From: Enterococcus devriesei
Lineage (GTDB): Bacteria > Bacillota > Bacilli > Lactobacillales > Enterococcaceae
Direction: 5' to 3'
Length of the DNA stretch: 64,000 nt
Assembly: GCF_001885905.1 (NCBI RefSeq)
Contig: NZ_JXKM01000013.1
Span: 1 to 64,000, forward strand
Shown: positions 1 through 7,118 of the stretch, piece after piece
How positions within the stretch are numbered: the first letter of the stretch is position 1
Layout of the letters: each line of letters starts with the position of its first letter
The notes under the pieces: generated by a model
What the model saw: the letters and a program-made list of their open reading frames with translations, nothing else
The model's database searches: none
What the model was told of the DNA's origin: nothing
Made by a program: the position numbers and the translations under genes

Positions 1-19
1 TCGAGTCCATTTAGGCCCA
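1..19 (+). tRNA. tRNA-Ile, 3' end only (partial)
   Basis: The first 19 bases read as the T-loop, T-stem 3' strand, acceptor 3' strand (TAGGCCC) and discriminator A of a tRNA whose 5' part lies outside the window. The acceptor complement GGGCCTA fits tRNA-Ile(GAU) of Gram-positive bacteria. CCA is not encoded. The identity is inferred from the acceptor arm only, because the anticodon is not visible. Confidence 0.6.
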
Positions 20-42
20 TTCAAAAATTTTTTTGTTTTTTT

Positions 43-130
43 GGGGAAGTACTCAAGTGGCTGAAGAGGCGCCCCTGCTAAGGGTGTAGGTCGGGAAACC
101 GGCGCGAGGGTTCAAATCCCTCCTTCTCCG
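43..130 (+). tRNA. tRNA-Ser (anticodon GCU)
   Basis: An 88-nt tRNA with the long variable arm expected of class II tRNAs. The acceptor strands are GGGGAAG and CTTCTCC with discriminator G. The anticodon loop is CTGCTAA with GCT at 77-79, reading AGC/AGU codons. The T-arm GAGGGTTCAAATCCCTC is intact. The gene follows the tRNA-Ile fragment by 23 bases and precedes tRNA-Glu by 14, so the three form one cluster. CCA is not encoded. Confidence 0.96.
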
Positions 131-144
131 TTTTTTATATATCT

Positions 145-216
145 GGCCCGTTGGTCAAGCGGTTAAGACACCGCCCTTTCACGGCGGTAACACGGGTTCG
201 AGTCCCGTACGGGTCA
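145..216 (+). tRNA. tRNA-Glu (anticodon UUC)
   Basis: A 72-nt tRNA with acceptor strands GGCCCGT and ACGGGTC and discriminator A. The anticodon TTC is at 178-180 in the loop CTTTCAC, with stem CCGCC/GGCGG. The T-arm is ACGGGTTCGAGTCCCGT. It is the last gene of the tRNA cluster and is followed at once by a strong terminator. Confidence 0.96.
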
Positions 217-220
217 TGCT

Positions 221-248
221 GAGACGTTTTTAACGTCTCTTTTTTTTT
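221..248 (+). terminator. Terminator of the tRNA cluster
   Basis: Perfect stem GAGACGTT/AACGTCTC with a short loop, followed by nine T residues, directly after tRNA-Glu. It closes the tRNA transcription unit. Confidence 0.9.
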
Positions 249-299
249 GCGTTAAAATAGAATTTTCATAAATTTTTATGATAAATAAGGTATTTATTA

Positions 300-327
300 G
301 TGACACATGCTTTTTTTCTGTTATAAT
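300..327 (+). promoter_or_regulatory. Promoter of metK
   Basis: GTGACA (300-305) and TATAAT (322-327) are separated by 16 bases. The predicted start of transcription falls near 334, exactly at the beginning of the SMK-box leader. Confidence 0.7.
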
Positions 328-333
328 CAGGTC

Positions 334-400
334 GTTGCAAGTTCCCGATAGGCTCTGAAAAAGCTCAGAGATTCCTTGTAACCGAATAAAAATTAGGGGG
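334..400 (+). promoter_or_regulatory. SMK box (SAM-III) riboswitch controlling metK translation
   Basis: The leader holds the typical SMK elements in order: a 5' strand with TTGCAAG then TTCCCGATAGG, a variable hairpin (CTCTGA/TCAGAG), CTTGTAACCGAA, and an AGGGGG Shine-Dalgarno at 395-400 a few bases before the metK ATG. In this family SAM binding pairs the Shine-Dalgarno with an upstream anti-SD segment and blocks translation. The class is confined to Lactobacillales and sits upstream of metK, which matches here. The boundaries are approximate. Confidence 0.9.
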
Positions 401-410
401 AATATTTATA

Positions 411-1601
411 ATGGAAGAACGTCGTTTATTTACATCAGAATCAGTTTCAGAAGGACATCCAGATAAAGTTGCTGACCAAATCAGTGATGCAATCTTAGAT
501 GCGATTTTGGAAAAGGATCCGAAAGCCAGAGTTGCATGTGAGACATCTGTGACAACTGGGCTTGTTTTAGTTTTTGGAGAAATTTCTACGAAGGCTTATG
601 TAGATATCCAAAAAGTTGTGCGTGAGACGATCAAACGGATTGGCTACACAGAATCTAAATTTGGTTTTGATGGGGACAATGTTGCTGTTTTAGTCGCGAT
701 TGATGAACAATCACCGGATATCGCACAAGGTGTGGATGATGCCTTGGAAACGCGAGGAAAAGAAGAATTATTGGATGATATCGGTGCTGGAGACCAAGGC
801 TTAATGTTTGGGTTTGCAGTGAATGAAACACCGGAATTGATGCCTTTACCTATCTCACTGAGTCATCATTTGGTGAAACGTTTAGCTGATTTGCGTAAGT
901 CTGGAGAAGTAGCCTATTTTGGTCCTGATGCAAAATCTCAGGTTACCGTTGAATATGATGAACAAGGCAAACCTCAACGGGTGGATACCGTTGTCATCAG
1001 TACTCAGCATAACGATCAAGTAGATAATGAAACTATTCAAAAAGATGTTATGGAAAAAGTGATCAAACATGAAATTTCAGCAGAATTATTGGATGAAAAA
1101 ACAAAATATTTTATTAATCCGACAGGCCGCTTTGTGATTGGTGGACCTCAAGGAGATGCCGGCTTAACTGGCCGTAAGATTATCGTTGATACGTATGGTG
1201 GTTATTCACGCCATGGTGGTGGTGCTTTCTCTGGAAAGGACGCAACGAAAGTCGACCGTTCGGCTTCTTATGCAGCTCGCTATATTGCTAAAAATATTGT
1301 AGCTGCTGAATTGGCAGAAAAAGTTGAAGTACAGCTTGCTTATGCGATTGGGGTTGCTCAGCCAGTTTCTATCTCAGTCAATACTTTTGGAACGGCAAAC
1401 GTTTCTGAAGCTGATTTGATTGCTGCAATTCGTGAAAATTTTGATTTGCGTCCAGCAGGGATTATTGAAATGCTTGACCTATTGCGTCCAATCTACAGTG
1501 ATACAGCTGCTTACGGTCATTTTGGTCGAACAGATGTTGATCTGCCTTGGGAGCATACAGATAAAGTGGCTGCGTTAAAAAATAGTTTGAATATCGGATA
1601 A
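411..1601 (+). CDS. metK: S-adenosylmethionine synthetase (methionine adenosyltransferase)
   Basis: A cytoplasmic enzyme that makes SAM from methionine and ATP, releasing phosphate and diphosphate. The 396-residue length is normal for the family. Visible signatures are [13 protein letters not shown] near residue 16 (ATP/methionine binding), [12 protein letters not shown] near residue 125 and [16 protein letters not shown] near residue 268 (phosphate-binding loop). The ATG follows the AGGGGG site that is part of the SMK box, so translation should fall when SAM is plentiful. It is monocistronic: its own promoter lies upstream and a hairpin follows. It links to the other methionine genes of the window (MetE-like, mtnN, metG). 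Confidence 0.98.
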   Translation: MEERRLFTSESVSEGHPDKVADQISDAILDAILEKDPKARVACETSVTTGLVLVFGEISTKAYVDIQKVVRETIKRIGYTESKFGFDGDNVAVLVAIDEQSPDIAQGVDDALETRGKEELLDDIGAGDQGLMFGFAVNETPELMPLPISLSHHLVKRLADLRKSGEVAYFGPDAKSQVTVEYDEQGKPQRVDTVVISTQHNDQVDNETIQKDVMEKVIKHEISAELLDEKTKYFINPTGRFVIGGPQGDAGLTGRKIIVDTYGGYSRHGGGAFSGKDATKVDRSASYAARYIAKNIVAAELAEKVEVQLAYAIGVAQPVSISVNTFGTANVSEADLIAAIRENFDLRPAGIIEMLDLLRPIYSDTAAYGHFGRTDVDLPWEHTDKVAALKNSLNIG

Positions 1602-1633
1602 ATCGTACAGACATAAATTTTTATGGAGTTCAC

Positions 1634-1680
1634 GAGGCGGTTTCTATTGATCATGGATCGGTAGAGCTGCCTCTTTATTT
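1634..1680 (+). terminator. Probable terminator after metK
   Basis: GAGGC and GCCTC bracket an imperfect stem (TCTA/TAGA, GATC/GATC) and are followed by TTTATTT. The stem is weaker than others in the window, so the call is moderate. Confidence 0.5.
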
Positions 1681-1740
1681 GCTTTAAAATTGGTTTATTG
1701 AAAGAAATAGTAGGAATATGAGATAAATTTGGAGGAAAGA

Positions 1741-3222
1741 ATGAACAGAAAAACGAATGTTAAGGTTGTGACGGTGGGGATTTTTATCGCGACGTTCATG
1801 TCGGCGATCGAAGGGACGATCGTGACTACGGCAATGCCGACAATTGTAGGTAGTTTGCATGGAATTGAAATTATGAATTGGGTATTTTCGATTTATTTAT
1901 TAACGAATGCAATGATTACCCCAATCTATGGCAAGTTGGCTGATAAAATCGGACGTAAACCGATTTTTATTGTAGGTATTTTGTTGTTTGTTTTAGGATC
2001 GGCATTATGTGGTTTGTCGAATGAGATGCTGACATTGATTATTTCCCGCGGAATTCAAGGCGTGGGTGCTGGAGCCATTATGCCGGTGTCATTGACGATT
2101 ATTGCGGATCTCTATGATATTGAAAAAAGAGCGAAGGTGTTAGGGTTAACCAGTGCAGCCTGGGGGATCGCCAGTGTCTTTGGTCCGCTGGCTGGTGGTT
2201 TGATCGTAGATACTGTTGGTTGGCACTGGATTTTTATCATTAATGTACCGATTGGGTTAGGCTTGATTGCTTTACTACAATACTTTTATATTGAAGAGAA
2301 AAAGATTCGTCAAGCTAAGAAGATGGACATCTTCGGGAGCTTGTTTTTGATGCTGACTTTAGTCAGTTTGTTGTTAGGCTTTCAGTTGTTGGGTGATGAA
2401 GGAATCTCATTAGCAGTGATCGCTTTATTTGCTATCAGTATTGTTTCACTGATTTTGTTTATCCGAACGGAGCGCCGAGCGGAGGACCCAGTAATTAATT
2501 TGCAATTATTTAATAATCCGACTTTTGCCAGTGTGAATGTGGTAGCGGCTTTAATCAGCGGGTTCTTAATGGGCTTAGATGTGTATATTCCAATGTGGAT
2601 GCAAGGTGTATTGGGAAAACCGGCGGGACTGGGTGGTTTGGTGCTAGCACCGATGTCGTTGGTCTGGATGTATGGCTCCTTTTTATCAGGCCAGTTGCTA
2701 TCTAAGTATTCGGCGAAGCGGATCATTGTGATCGGGCTGCTGATTATTTTATTAGGCGGAGGGACCTTAGTGGCATTGCCGCAGCAAAGTCCCTTCTGGC
2801 TCTTCTTTATTATTACTGGTGTTTTAGGTGTGGGCTTCGGCTTAGCGGTTACGACAACAACGGTGGAGGCCCAAGCCAGTGTTCCAAAGGAAGAAATTGG
2901 TGTCGCCACTTCTTTCAATACATTGTCTCGCACGATCGGACAGACGGTTATGGTTTCACTTTTCGGAATTATTCTGAACATAGCCAATGCTCAGCAGCTG
3001 ACACGTGCCGGAATTCGTGATCAGGATATTATGAATCGGCTGATCAATCCTCAAACGGCGCTGCAGATTGAAGTGGGGCTAAGAACAGAATTACGAAAGG
3101 TTCTCTTTGATAGTCTTCATTGGATCTATGTAGCTGGTCTGCTATTGATTATTTTTGCTTTGATTTTTAGTTTTATGGTGGGTAAGCAATCAAAGCGTGT
3201 TAAACTAAACGGACAGGAATAG
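1741..3222 (+). CDS. DHA2-family (14-TM) drug/proton MFS exporter
   Basis: A 493-residue integral membrane protein of the EmrB/QacA (DHA2) group, expected to export toxic organic compounds using the proton gradient. The sequence shows repeated hydrophobic segments compatible with 14 helices. Motif A is GKLADKIGRKP in the loop between helices 2 and 3, and the helix-5 antiporter region contains GPLAGGLIVD. I start at ATG 1741, seven bases after GGAGG; a longer reading from TTG 1729 would place the ribosome site inside the gene. The next gene (esterase) begins 15 bases after its stop, so the two are probably co-transcribed. The substrate cannot be read from sequence. A second DHA2 pump lies at 47290. 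Confidence 0.9.
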   Translation: MNRKTNVKVVTVGIFIATFMSAIEGTIVTTAMPTIVGSLHGIEIMNWVFSIYLLTNAMITPIYGKLADKIGRKPIFIVGILLFVLGSALCGLSNEMLTLIISRGIQGVGAGAIMPVSLTIIADLYDIEKRAKVLGLTSAAWGIASVFGPLAGGLIVDTVGWHWIFIINVPIGLGLIALLQYFYIEEKKIRQAKKMDIFGSLFLMLTLVSLLLGFQLLGDEGISLAVIALFAISIVSLILFIRTERRAEDPVINLQLFNNPTFASVNVVAALISGFLMGLDVYIPMWMQGVLGKPAGLGGLVLAPMSLVWMYGSFLSGQLLSKYSAKRIIVIGLLIILLGGGTLVALPQQSPFWLFFIITGVLGVGFGLAVTTTTVEAQASVPKEEIGVATSFNTLSRTIGQTVMVSLFGIILNIANAQQLTRAGIRDQDIMNRLINPQTALQIEVGLRTELRKVLFDSLHWIYVAGLLLIIFALIFSFMVGKQSKRVKLNGQE

Positions 3223-3237
3223 AACAGGAGGATTTTG

Positions 3238-4020
3238 ATGGCCTTTTTACAAGTCAATGTGTATTCAAACGTTTTACAAATGGAAGTGGCGATGAATGTT
3301 ATCTTGCCACAAACAACCCATAAAAATATCGGAACCGAAACGGTCGGGGTGACAGAGGATGTACCGGTGATGTATTTGCTTCATGGAATGGGGGGCAATC
3401 ACAGTGTCTGGGAACGCCGAACATCGATCGAACGTTATGTGGCAGAGTATCAGATGGCGGTGATAATGCCGTCAACTGATTTAGGCTTTTATACGGATAC
3501 CACCTATGACATGAATTACTGGACGTTTGTTTCAGAGGAATTGCCAATGATCGTTCATGAATTATTTCCGCAAATTACGAATAAGCGGGAAAAAACCTTT
3601 GCGGCGGGACTGTCGATGGGAGGCTATGGCGCATTGAAACTTGGTTTAGCGAAGCCGGAGCATTTTGCGGCGGTGGCGTCTTTATCCGGAGCAGTTGTTT
3701 TAGCTGATGTAAAGAGTTTATTACTCGTACGTAATGAAGCGTATTGGCAAGGCGTTTTTGGTCCCTTAGATCACATCCAAGGATCAGTTAACGATCCCTT
3801 GAGATTATTGGATGAGTTAGTAGCAAGTGGCCAAGAAGCGCCTCGCTTTTTCTTGGCTTGTGGAACCGAAGATGACTTGTATCCAGCTAGTCAATATATG
3901 GCTCATAAACTGGAGCAAAAAAATCTGGTGGTGACGTTTGAAGAAGGTCCAGGAAAACATGATTGGATTTTCTGGGACGCTTGGATTCAACGTGTTTTGG
4001 CTTGGTTTAATGAACAATAG
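3238..4020 (+). CDS. Alpha/beta-hydrolase esterase (tributyrin-esterase / S-formylglutathione-hydrolase-like)
   Basis: A 260-residue cytoplasmic serine esterase. The nucleophile elbow GLSMGGYG puts the catalytic Ser near residue 126. HGMGGNHSVW provides the oxyanion region, CGTEDDLY carries the likely acid, and PGKHDWIFW carries the catalytic His near residue 241. These features match the Esterase_D-like family that includes lactococcal EstA. The AGGAGG at 3226-3231 favours ATG 3238 over the TTG three bases earlier. The gene is 15 bases downstream of the MFS pump and ends at a strong bidirectional terminator. The natural ester substrate is unknown. Confidence 0.88.
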   Translation: MAFLQVNVYSNVLQMEVAMNVILPQTTHKNIGTETVGVTEDVPVMYLLHGMGGNHSVWERRTSIERYVAEYQMAVIMPSTDLGFYTDTTYDMNYWTFVSEELPMIVHELFPQITNKREKTFAAGLSMGGYGALKLGLAKPEHFAAVASLSGAVVLADVKSLLLVRNEAYWQGVFGPLDHIQGSVNDPLRLLDELVASGQEAPRFFLACGTEDDLYPASQYMAHKLEQKNLVVTFEEGPGKHDWIFWDAWIQRVLAWFNEQ

Positions 4021-4022
4021 TA

Positions 4023-4065
4023 AAAAGGTCAAAGAAATCTGATAGTCGGATTTCTTTGACCTTTT
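4023..4065. terminator. Bidirectional terminator between convergent genes
   Basis: A 17-bp perfect stem (AAAAGGTCAAAGAAATC with its complement) and a 9-nt loop. The A-rich left flank and T-rich right flank let it work on both strands. It separates the rightward esterase from the leftward small gene at 4082-4249. Confidence 0.9.
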
Positions 4066-4081
4066 CATATTTTATCTAGAC

Positions 4082-4249
4082 TCAATCTTTACGGATTTTT
4101 GAGACGTGTTTGCTGCGGCCGCCAATTTTCGCGGCGAATTGATCGGACTCTTGTTTACTTGTGAATACGAGCAGTTTTCCAGGGTCTTTTTCACGGGTGC
4201 GCTGACCTTCTTTACCAATGTAACCATGTAGAACTTTGACAACATACAT
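4082..4249 (-). CDS. Small basic protein (55 aa), unknown function
   Basis: I read a 55-residue ORF starting MYVVKVLHGYIGKEGQRTRE and ending HVSKIRKD. It is lysine/arginine rich with no cysteine, signal or membrane segment. AGGTGA precedes the ATG by five bases and an extended AT-rich promoter with TATAAT (minus strand, 4275-4280) lies upstream. The strong shared terminator follows its stop. Clean initiation and termination signals make it a believable gene. A longer overlapping ORF on the same strand in another frame (4072-4257) lacks such signals. The sequence resembles small uncharacterised proteins of lactic acid bacteria, but I cannot assign a role. Confidence 0.75.
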   Translation of the reverse strand: MYVVKVLHGYIGKEGQRTREKDPGKLLVFTSKQESDQFAAKIGGRSKHVSKIRKD

Positions 4250-4336
4250 AAGATCACCTGCTTTTTTAAGTTAGATTATAGTATACGGATGGCTGAAGAG
4301 AAAGCAATTCTTATGCCTATAGGGGTTACTAAATAA

Positions 4337-4452
4337 GGAGCTGGGACATTAATTTGTCTCAGCTCCTATTTACGTATAAACGGTGGTGACAGAAGTAGCT
4401 TCTTCGGAACTAAGCCGAAATTTCTTGGAGCTGAACACTCTTGTCCTAACCT
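4337..4452 (-). repeat. 3'-end palindromic element plus terminator, copy 1 (downstream of ytqB)
   Basis: Read on the minus strand this follows the ytqB stop. First comes a palindromic module (4388-4447), then a linker around CCGTTTATACG, then a terminator hairpin GGAGCTGAGACA/TGTCCCAGCTCC (4337-4367). In this copy the outer arm is partly decayed (ACTCTTGTCC instead of ACTTCTGTCC). Related copies are at 9641, 10857 and 27583. Confidence 0.85.
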
Positions 4453-4469
4453 CGTTTTTATGAGCCATT

Positions 4470-5030
4470 TTATGCGCGGGCTTCGACGCATAATAAAATG
4501 GGCGGGTTGTTTTTTTGATTGATGAATTGATAATTCAAGACGCTGTATTTTTCTTGCGGCAGGTTTTGGCAATAATTGAGAACTTCGTGTTTTTCGGCTT
4601 CACCGCCGGCATGGCCATAATAAATCACTACGATCATGCGCCCACCGATAACTAAACGTTTTAAAATGGCATCCATTGCTTTTTTAGTTGTTTCAGGCAA
4701 GGTGATGATCTGTTTATCCCCCTTAGGTAAATAGCCGAGATTAAAGATTGCGCCTTTGATCGGTTGCTCTGCTGGAATTTTTTCTTCGATGGTTTCATGT
4801 CCAGCGAGATAAAGGGTCGTCTGATCGATGGCTGGACCTAATTTTTCCCGTGTATTCTTTAAGGCTTGTGCCTGAATATCAAAGCCGTAGACGTGACCGG
4901 TTGCTCCAACGAGCTCTGCTAAGAATAGCGTATCGTTGCCATTACCCATCGTGGCATCAATGACCTGATCGCCTGCTGTGATAATTTCTTTTAATAATTG
5001 ATGACTAAAGCGTAAGGCTGTTAGTAGCAT
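4470..5030 (-). CDS. ytqB: Class I SAM-dependent methyltransferase, YtqB family
   Basis: A 186-residue Rossmann-fold methyltransferase usually annotated as a putative rRNA methylase. Motif I is VIDATMGNGNDTLFLA, followed by VYGFDIQ, the acidic strand that binds the SAM ribose. FNLGYLPKGDK resembles the N/DPPY-type catalytic region of the family. The start chosen (ATG at 5030) lies nine bases after GAGGTGA. The gene overlaps the end of ytqA by 26 bases, so the PAP2-ytqA-ytqB set is one operon. A palindromic 3' element with a terminator follows the stop. The true substrate is not evident. Confidence 0.85.
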   Translation of the reverse strand: MLLTALRFSHQLLKEIITAGDQVIDATMGNGNDTLFLAELVGATGHVYGFDIQAQALKNTREKLGPAIDQTTLYLAGHETIEEKIPAEQPIKGAIFNLGYLPKGDKQIITLPETTKKAMDAILKRLVIGGRMIVVIYYGHAGGEAEKHEVLNYCQNLPQEKYSVLNYQFINQKNNPPILLCVEARA

Positions 5031-5985
5031 GCGTGAATTCACCTCGTAACGCAAATTTTCCTTGGTAAGAGTCGCGGCGAATCAATTCTTGGTCAATCGC
5101 GTTTAAGACTTCCCATTTTTTGAGACTCCACATTGGACCGACTAACGAATCCCACGGGGCATCGCCAGTTAAGCGATGAATAATGATGTCTTGCGGGATC
5201 ATTTCTAATTGGTCGCAGATCACCGAGACGTAATCGTCTTTACTCATTAGCTGCAGCCGCCCTTCGGCATAATCTCGTAGCATCTTTGTGTTACGCATCA
5301 AATGAAGCAAATGTAGCTTGATTCCTTGAACATCGGAATCTAAAATCGTGCGCCGAACATTTTCCCGCATCATTTCTAATGATTCCCCCGGCAAGCCATT
5401 GATTAAATGGGTGCAAACATTGATATTGTGTTTTCGCAGACGAGCTACCGCATCTACATAGGTAGGATAGTCATGGGCGCGATTAATCAGGTCACTAGTT
5501 TTTTCATAAGTCGTTTGCAAGCCAAGTTCGACCCATAAGTATAAGCGCTGATTCAATTCGGCCAAATAATCTACGACTTCCGGCGGTAGACAATCCGGTC
5601 GTGTGCCGACAGACAAACCGACGACACCAGGAAGATTCACGACTTGCTCGAAGCGTTCGCGAATCACCTCGACCGGTGCATGGGTATTGGTAAAGTTTTG
5701 AAAATAGACGATGTATTGATCGACGTGAGGCCACTTTTGGTGCATCATGTCAATTTCTTTATGAAATTGCTGCGGCAACGGATCACTTGGGGCGACGATC
5801 ATGTCGCCGGAACCAGAGACACTGCAAAAGGTGCAGCCGCCGTGTGCAACGGTTCCGTCACGGTTGGGACAGTCAAAACCGCCGTCCACCGGTACTTTAA
5901 AAATTTTCCCGCCGAATTCTTGCCGCAGCGCGTAATTCCATGAATGATAGCGTTTGTTGTCATCGTCACTATAAGTAAAGGTCAT
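5005..5985 (-). CDS. ytqA: Radical SAM protein, TIGR01212/YtqA family
   Basis: A 326-residue radical SAM enzyme. The cluster cysteines lie in CPNRDGTVAHGGCTFC near residues 39-54, a spacing typical of YtqA and of Elp3-like radical SAM proteins. A second conserved block, VGLSVGTRPDCLPPEVVDYL, is typical of this group, as is VCTHLINGLPGE. The reaction is not established. GGAGAAA precedes the ATG, which overlaps the stop of the PAP2 gene (ATGA). Coupling with ytqB downstream is conserved in many Firmicutes and suggests a shared RNA-modification role (inference). Confidence 0.88.
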   Translation of the reverse strand: MTFTYSDDDNKRYHSWNYALRQEFGGKIFKVPVDGGFDCPNRDGTVAHGGCTFCSVSGSGDMIVAPSDPLPQQFHKEIDMMHQKWPHVDQYIVYFQNFTNTHAPVEVIRERFEQVVNLPGVVGLSVGTRPDCLPPEVVDYLAELNQRLYLWVELGLQTTYEKTSDLINRAHDYPTYVDAVARLRKHNINVCTHLINGLPGESLEMMRENVRRTILDSDVQGIKLHLLHLMRNTKMLRDYAEGRLQLMSKDDYVSVICDQLEMIPQDIIIHRLTGDAPWDSLVGPMWSLKKWEVLNAIDQELIRRDSYQGKFALRGEFTHATNSLTL

Positions 5986-6641
5986 TTTTTTCTCCTAATC
6001 GTTTGCAGATCGTAAACTAATTTTTTTTCTTTGTAATAGGGATAGGTAAATAAGAGCCAGCTGCTGCCAAATAAGAAGCCGGCGAGCACATCGCTGGGAT
6101 AGTGGACACCGAGATAGATCCGGCTGACGATGATGCTGAAGATCAGTAAGCCAAGCACGATCTGGACAAGCAAGCGAGGAACTTTTTCTTTAAAAAATAG
6201 TCCTGCCACAAAAATCAAGGTGCCGTACAACAAAGTGCTGGCAGTCGCGTGGCCGCTGGGAAAGCTAAAGCTGTGTTCTGTCACTAAATGAGGCAGGATC
6301 GTCGGCCGAGCACGGTGGAAGAACAACTTTAACAAATGGTTGCCGAGCCCGCTGATCAACGCCATGCTCAATGCCAACCACAATGCCGTGATTTTTTGCT
6401 GATTGAAATAGAACAAAGCGACAAATACGATGGATAAAATCACCACGGTAATCGGATTGGCGAATTTTGTTACCCATAGAAAGTAGCTGTTCATTTGCGG
6501 GGACAACCCGTGAACCGCGTGAATGATCCCGCGGTCAAAGCCGTTTAGCGTCTCTGGATAAAAACGGATGATATAGCACAATGCCGCAAAAAACAGCAAA
6601 GCGAAACTGCCAGTTAATTGGTAGATGGATTTATTTTTCAT
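5982..6641 (-). CDS. PAP2-family membrane phosphatase
   Basis: A 219-residue, multi-pass membrane protein with the full acid-phosphatase signature. The motifs are KLFFHRARP (KX6RP), FPSGHATAS (PSGH) and SRIYLGVHYPSDV (SRX5HX3D). Such enzymes dephosphorylate lipid phosphates such as phosphatidate or undecaprenyl diphosphate at the outer face of the membrane. The fold alone cannot distinguish these substrates. It is the first gene of a leftward three-gene operon and overlaps ytqA by four bases. Confidence 0.9.
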   Translation of the reverse strand: MKNKSIYQLTGSFALLFFAALCYIIRFYPETLNGFDRGIIHAVHGLSPQMNSYFLWVTKFANPITVVILSIVFVALFYFNQQKITALWLALSMALISGLGNHLLKLFFHRARPTILPHLVTEHSFSFPSGHATASTLLYGTLIFVAGLFFKEKVPRLLVQIVLGLLIFSIIVSRIYLGVHYPSDVLAGFLFGSSWLLFTYPYYKEKKLVYDLQTIRRKK

Positions 6642-6777
6642 AAAGTTATTTGATTCAACCTTTCTTTAGCTGAAGATTTATTTTTGATCCGCAAAACTTG
6701 CGAGTCGAACTGGGAACTATTATAACATGATTCCTAGCGGGGACAATTTTTTTGCGGCCTTCTTAAGGCGAATTCAA

Positions 6778-6806
6778 TTGAATAATATTTTGGAATCTGC
6801 TAAGAT
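6778..6806 (+). promoter_or_regulatory. Promoter of the leuS T-box leader
   Basis: TTGAAT (6778-6783) and TAAGAT (6801-6806) are 17 bases apart. Transcription would begin near 6813, just ahead of T-box stem I. Confidence 0.6.
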
Positions 6807-6834
6807 AAAACTACTTTGAATATTATTGCTTGGA

Positions 6835-7048
6835 AGAGGAGTAGTAGAAGCGAACGCATTTCAGAGAGCGCACGGGGCTGAGAGTGTGCATGCGGACATT
6901 CGAACTTACCTTGGAGCATGATCGATTGATCCGGCTAGAGACCGTTAGCTCTTTAGAGGTCTGTCATCGACAGATAAAAATAGGTGGTACCACGTTGATA
7001 ACGTCCTATGAAAGTTCTTTTTGAGCTTTCGTAGGGCGTCTTATTTTT
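6835..7048 (+). promoter_or_regulatory. T-box riboswitch (probably tRNA-Leu) controlling leuS
   Basis: A leader of about 210 nt with T-box landmarks. It has a long stem I with CGAACTTACC (likely CUU specifier at 6905-6907) and the T-box core AGGTGGTACCACG at 6982-6994. The intrinsic terminator ACGTCCTATGAAAG/CTTTCGTAGGGCGT lies at 7001-7048 and is followed by TTATTTTT. Uncharged tRNA-Leu would pair with the T-box bulge and favour antitermination. The T-box class is certain from the core; the specifier is inferred from its position and the downstream gene. Confidence 0.93.
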
Positions 7049-7118
7049 ATTCAATGGTTGGCTGATTCCACCGGATGATTAATGTATACAAATAAGTTCA
7101 TATATTAGGAGGCGCAAC

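Noticed and set aside
2382-2987. 201-residue ORF antisense to the MFS transporter
   Set aside because: A shadow frame caused by codon bias; no ribosome site and low-complexity hydrophobic content mirrored from the sense gene.
4072-4257. 61-residue minus-strand ORF overlapping the small gene
   Set aside because: Initiation signals fit the 55-residue frame at 4082-4249 instead.
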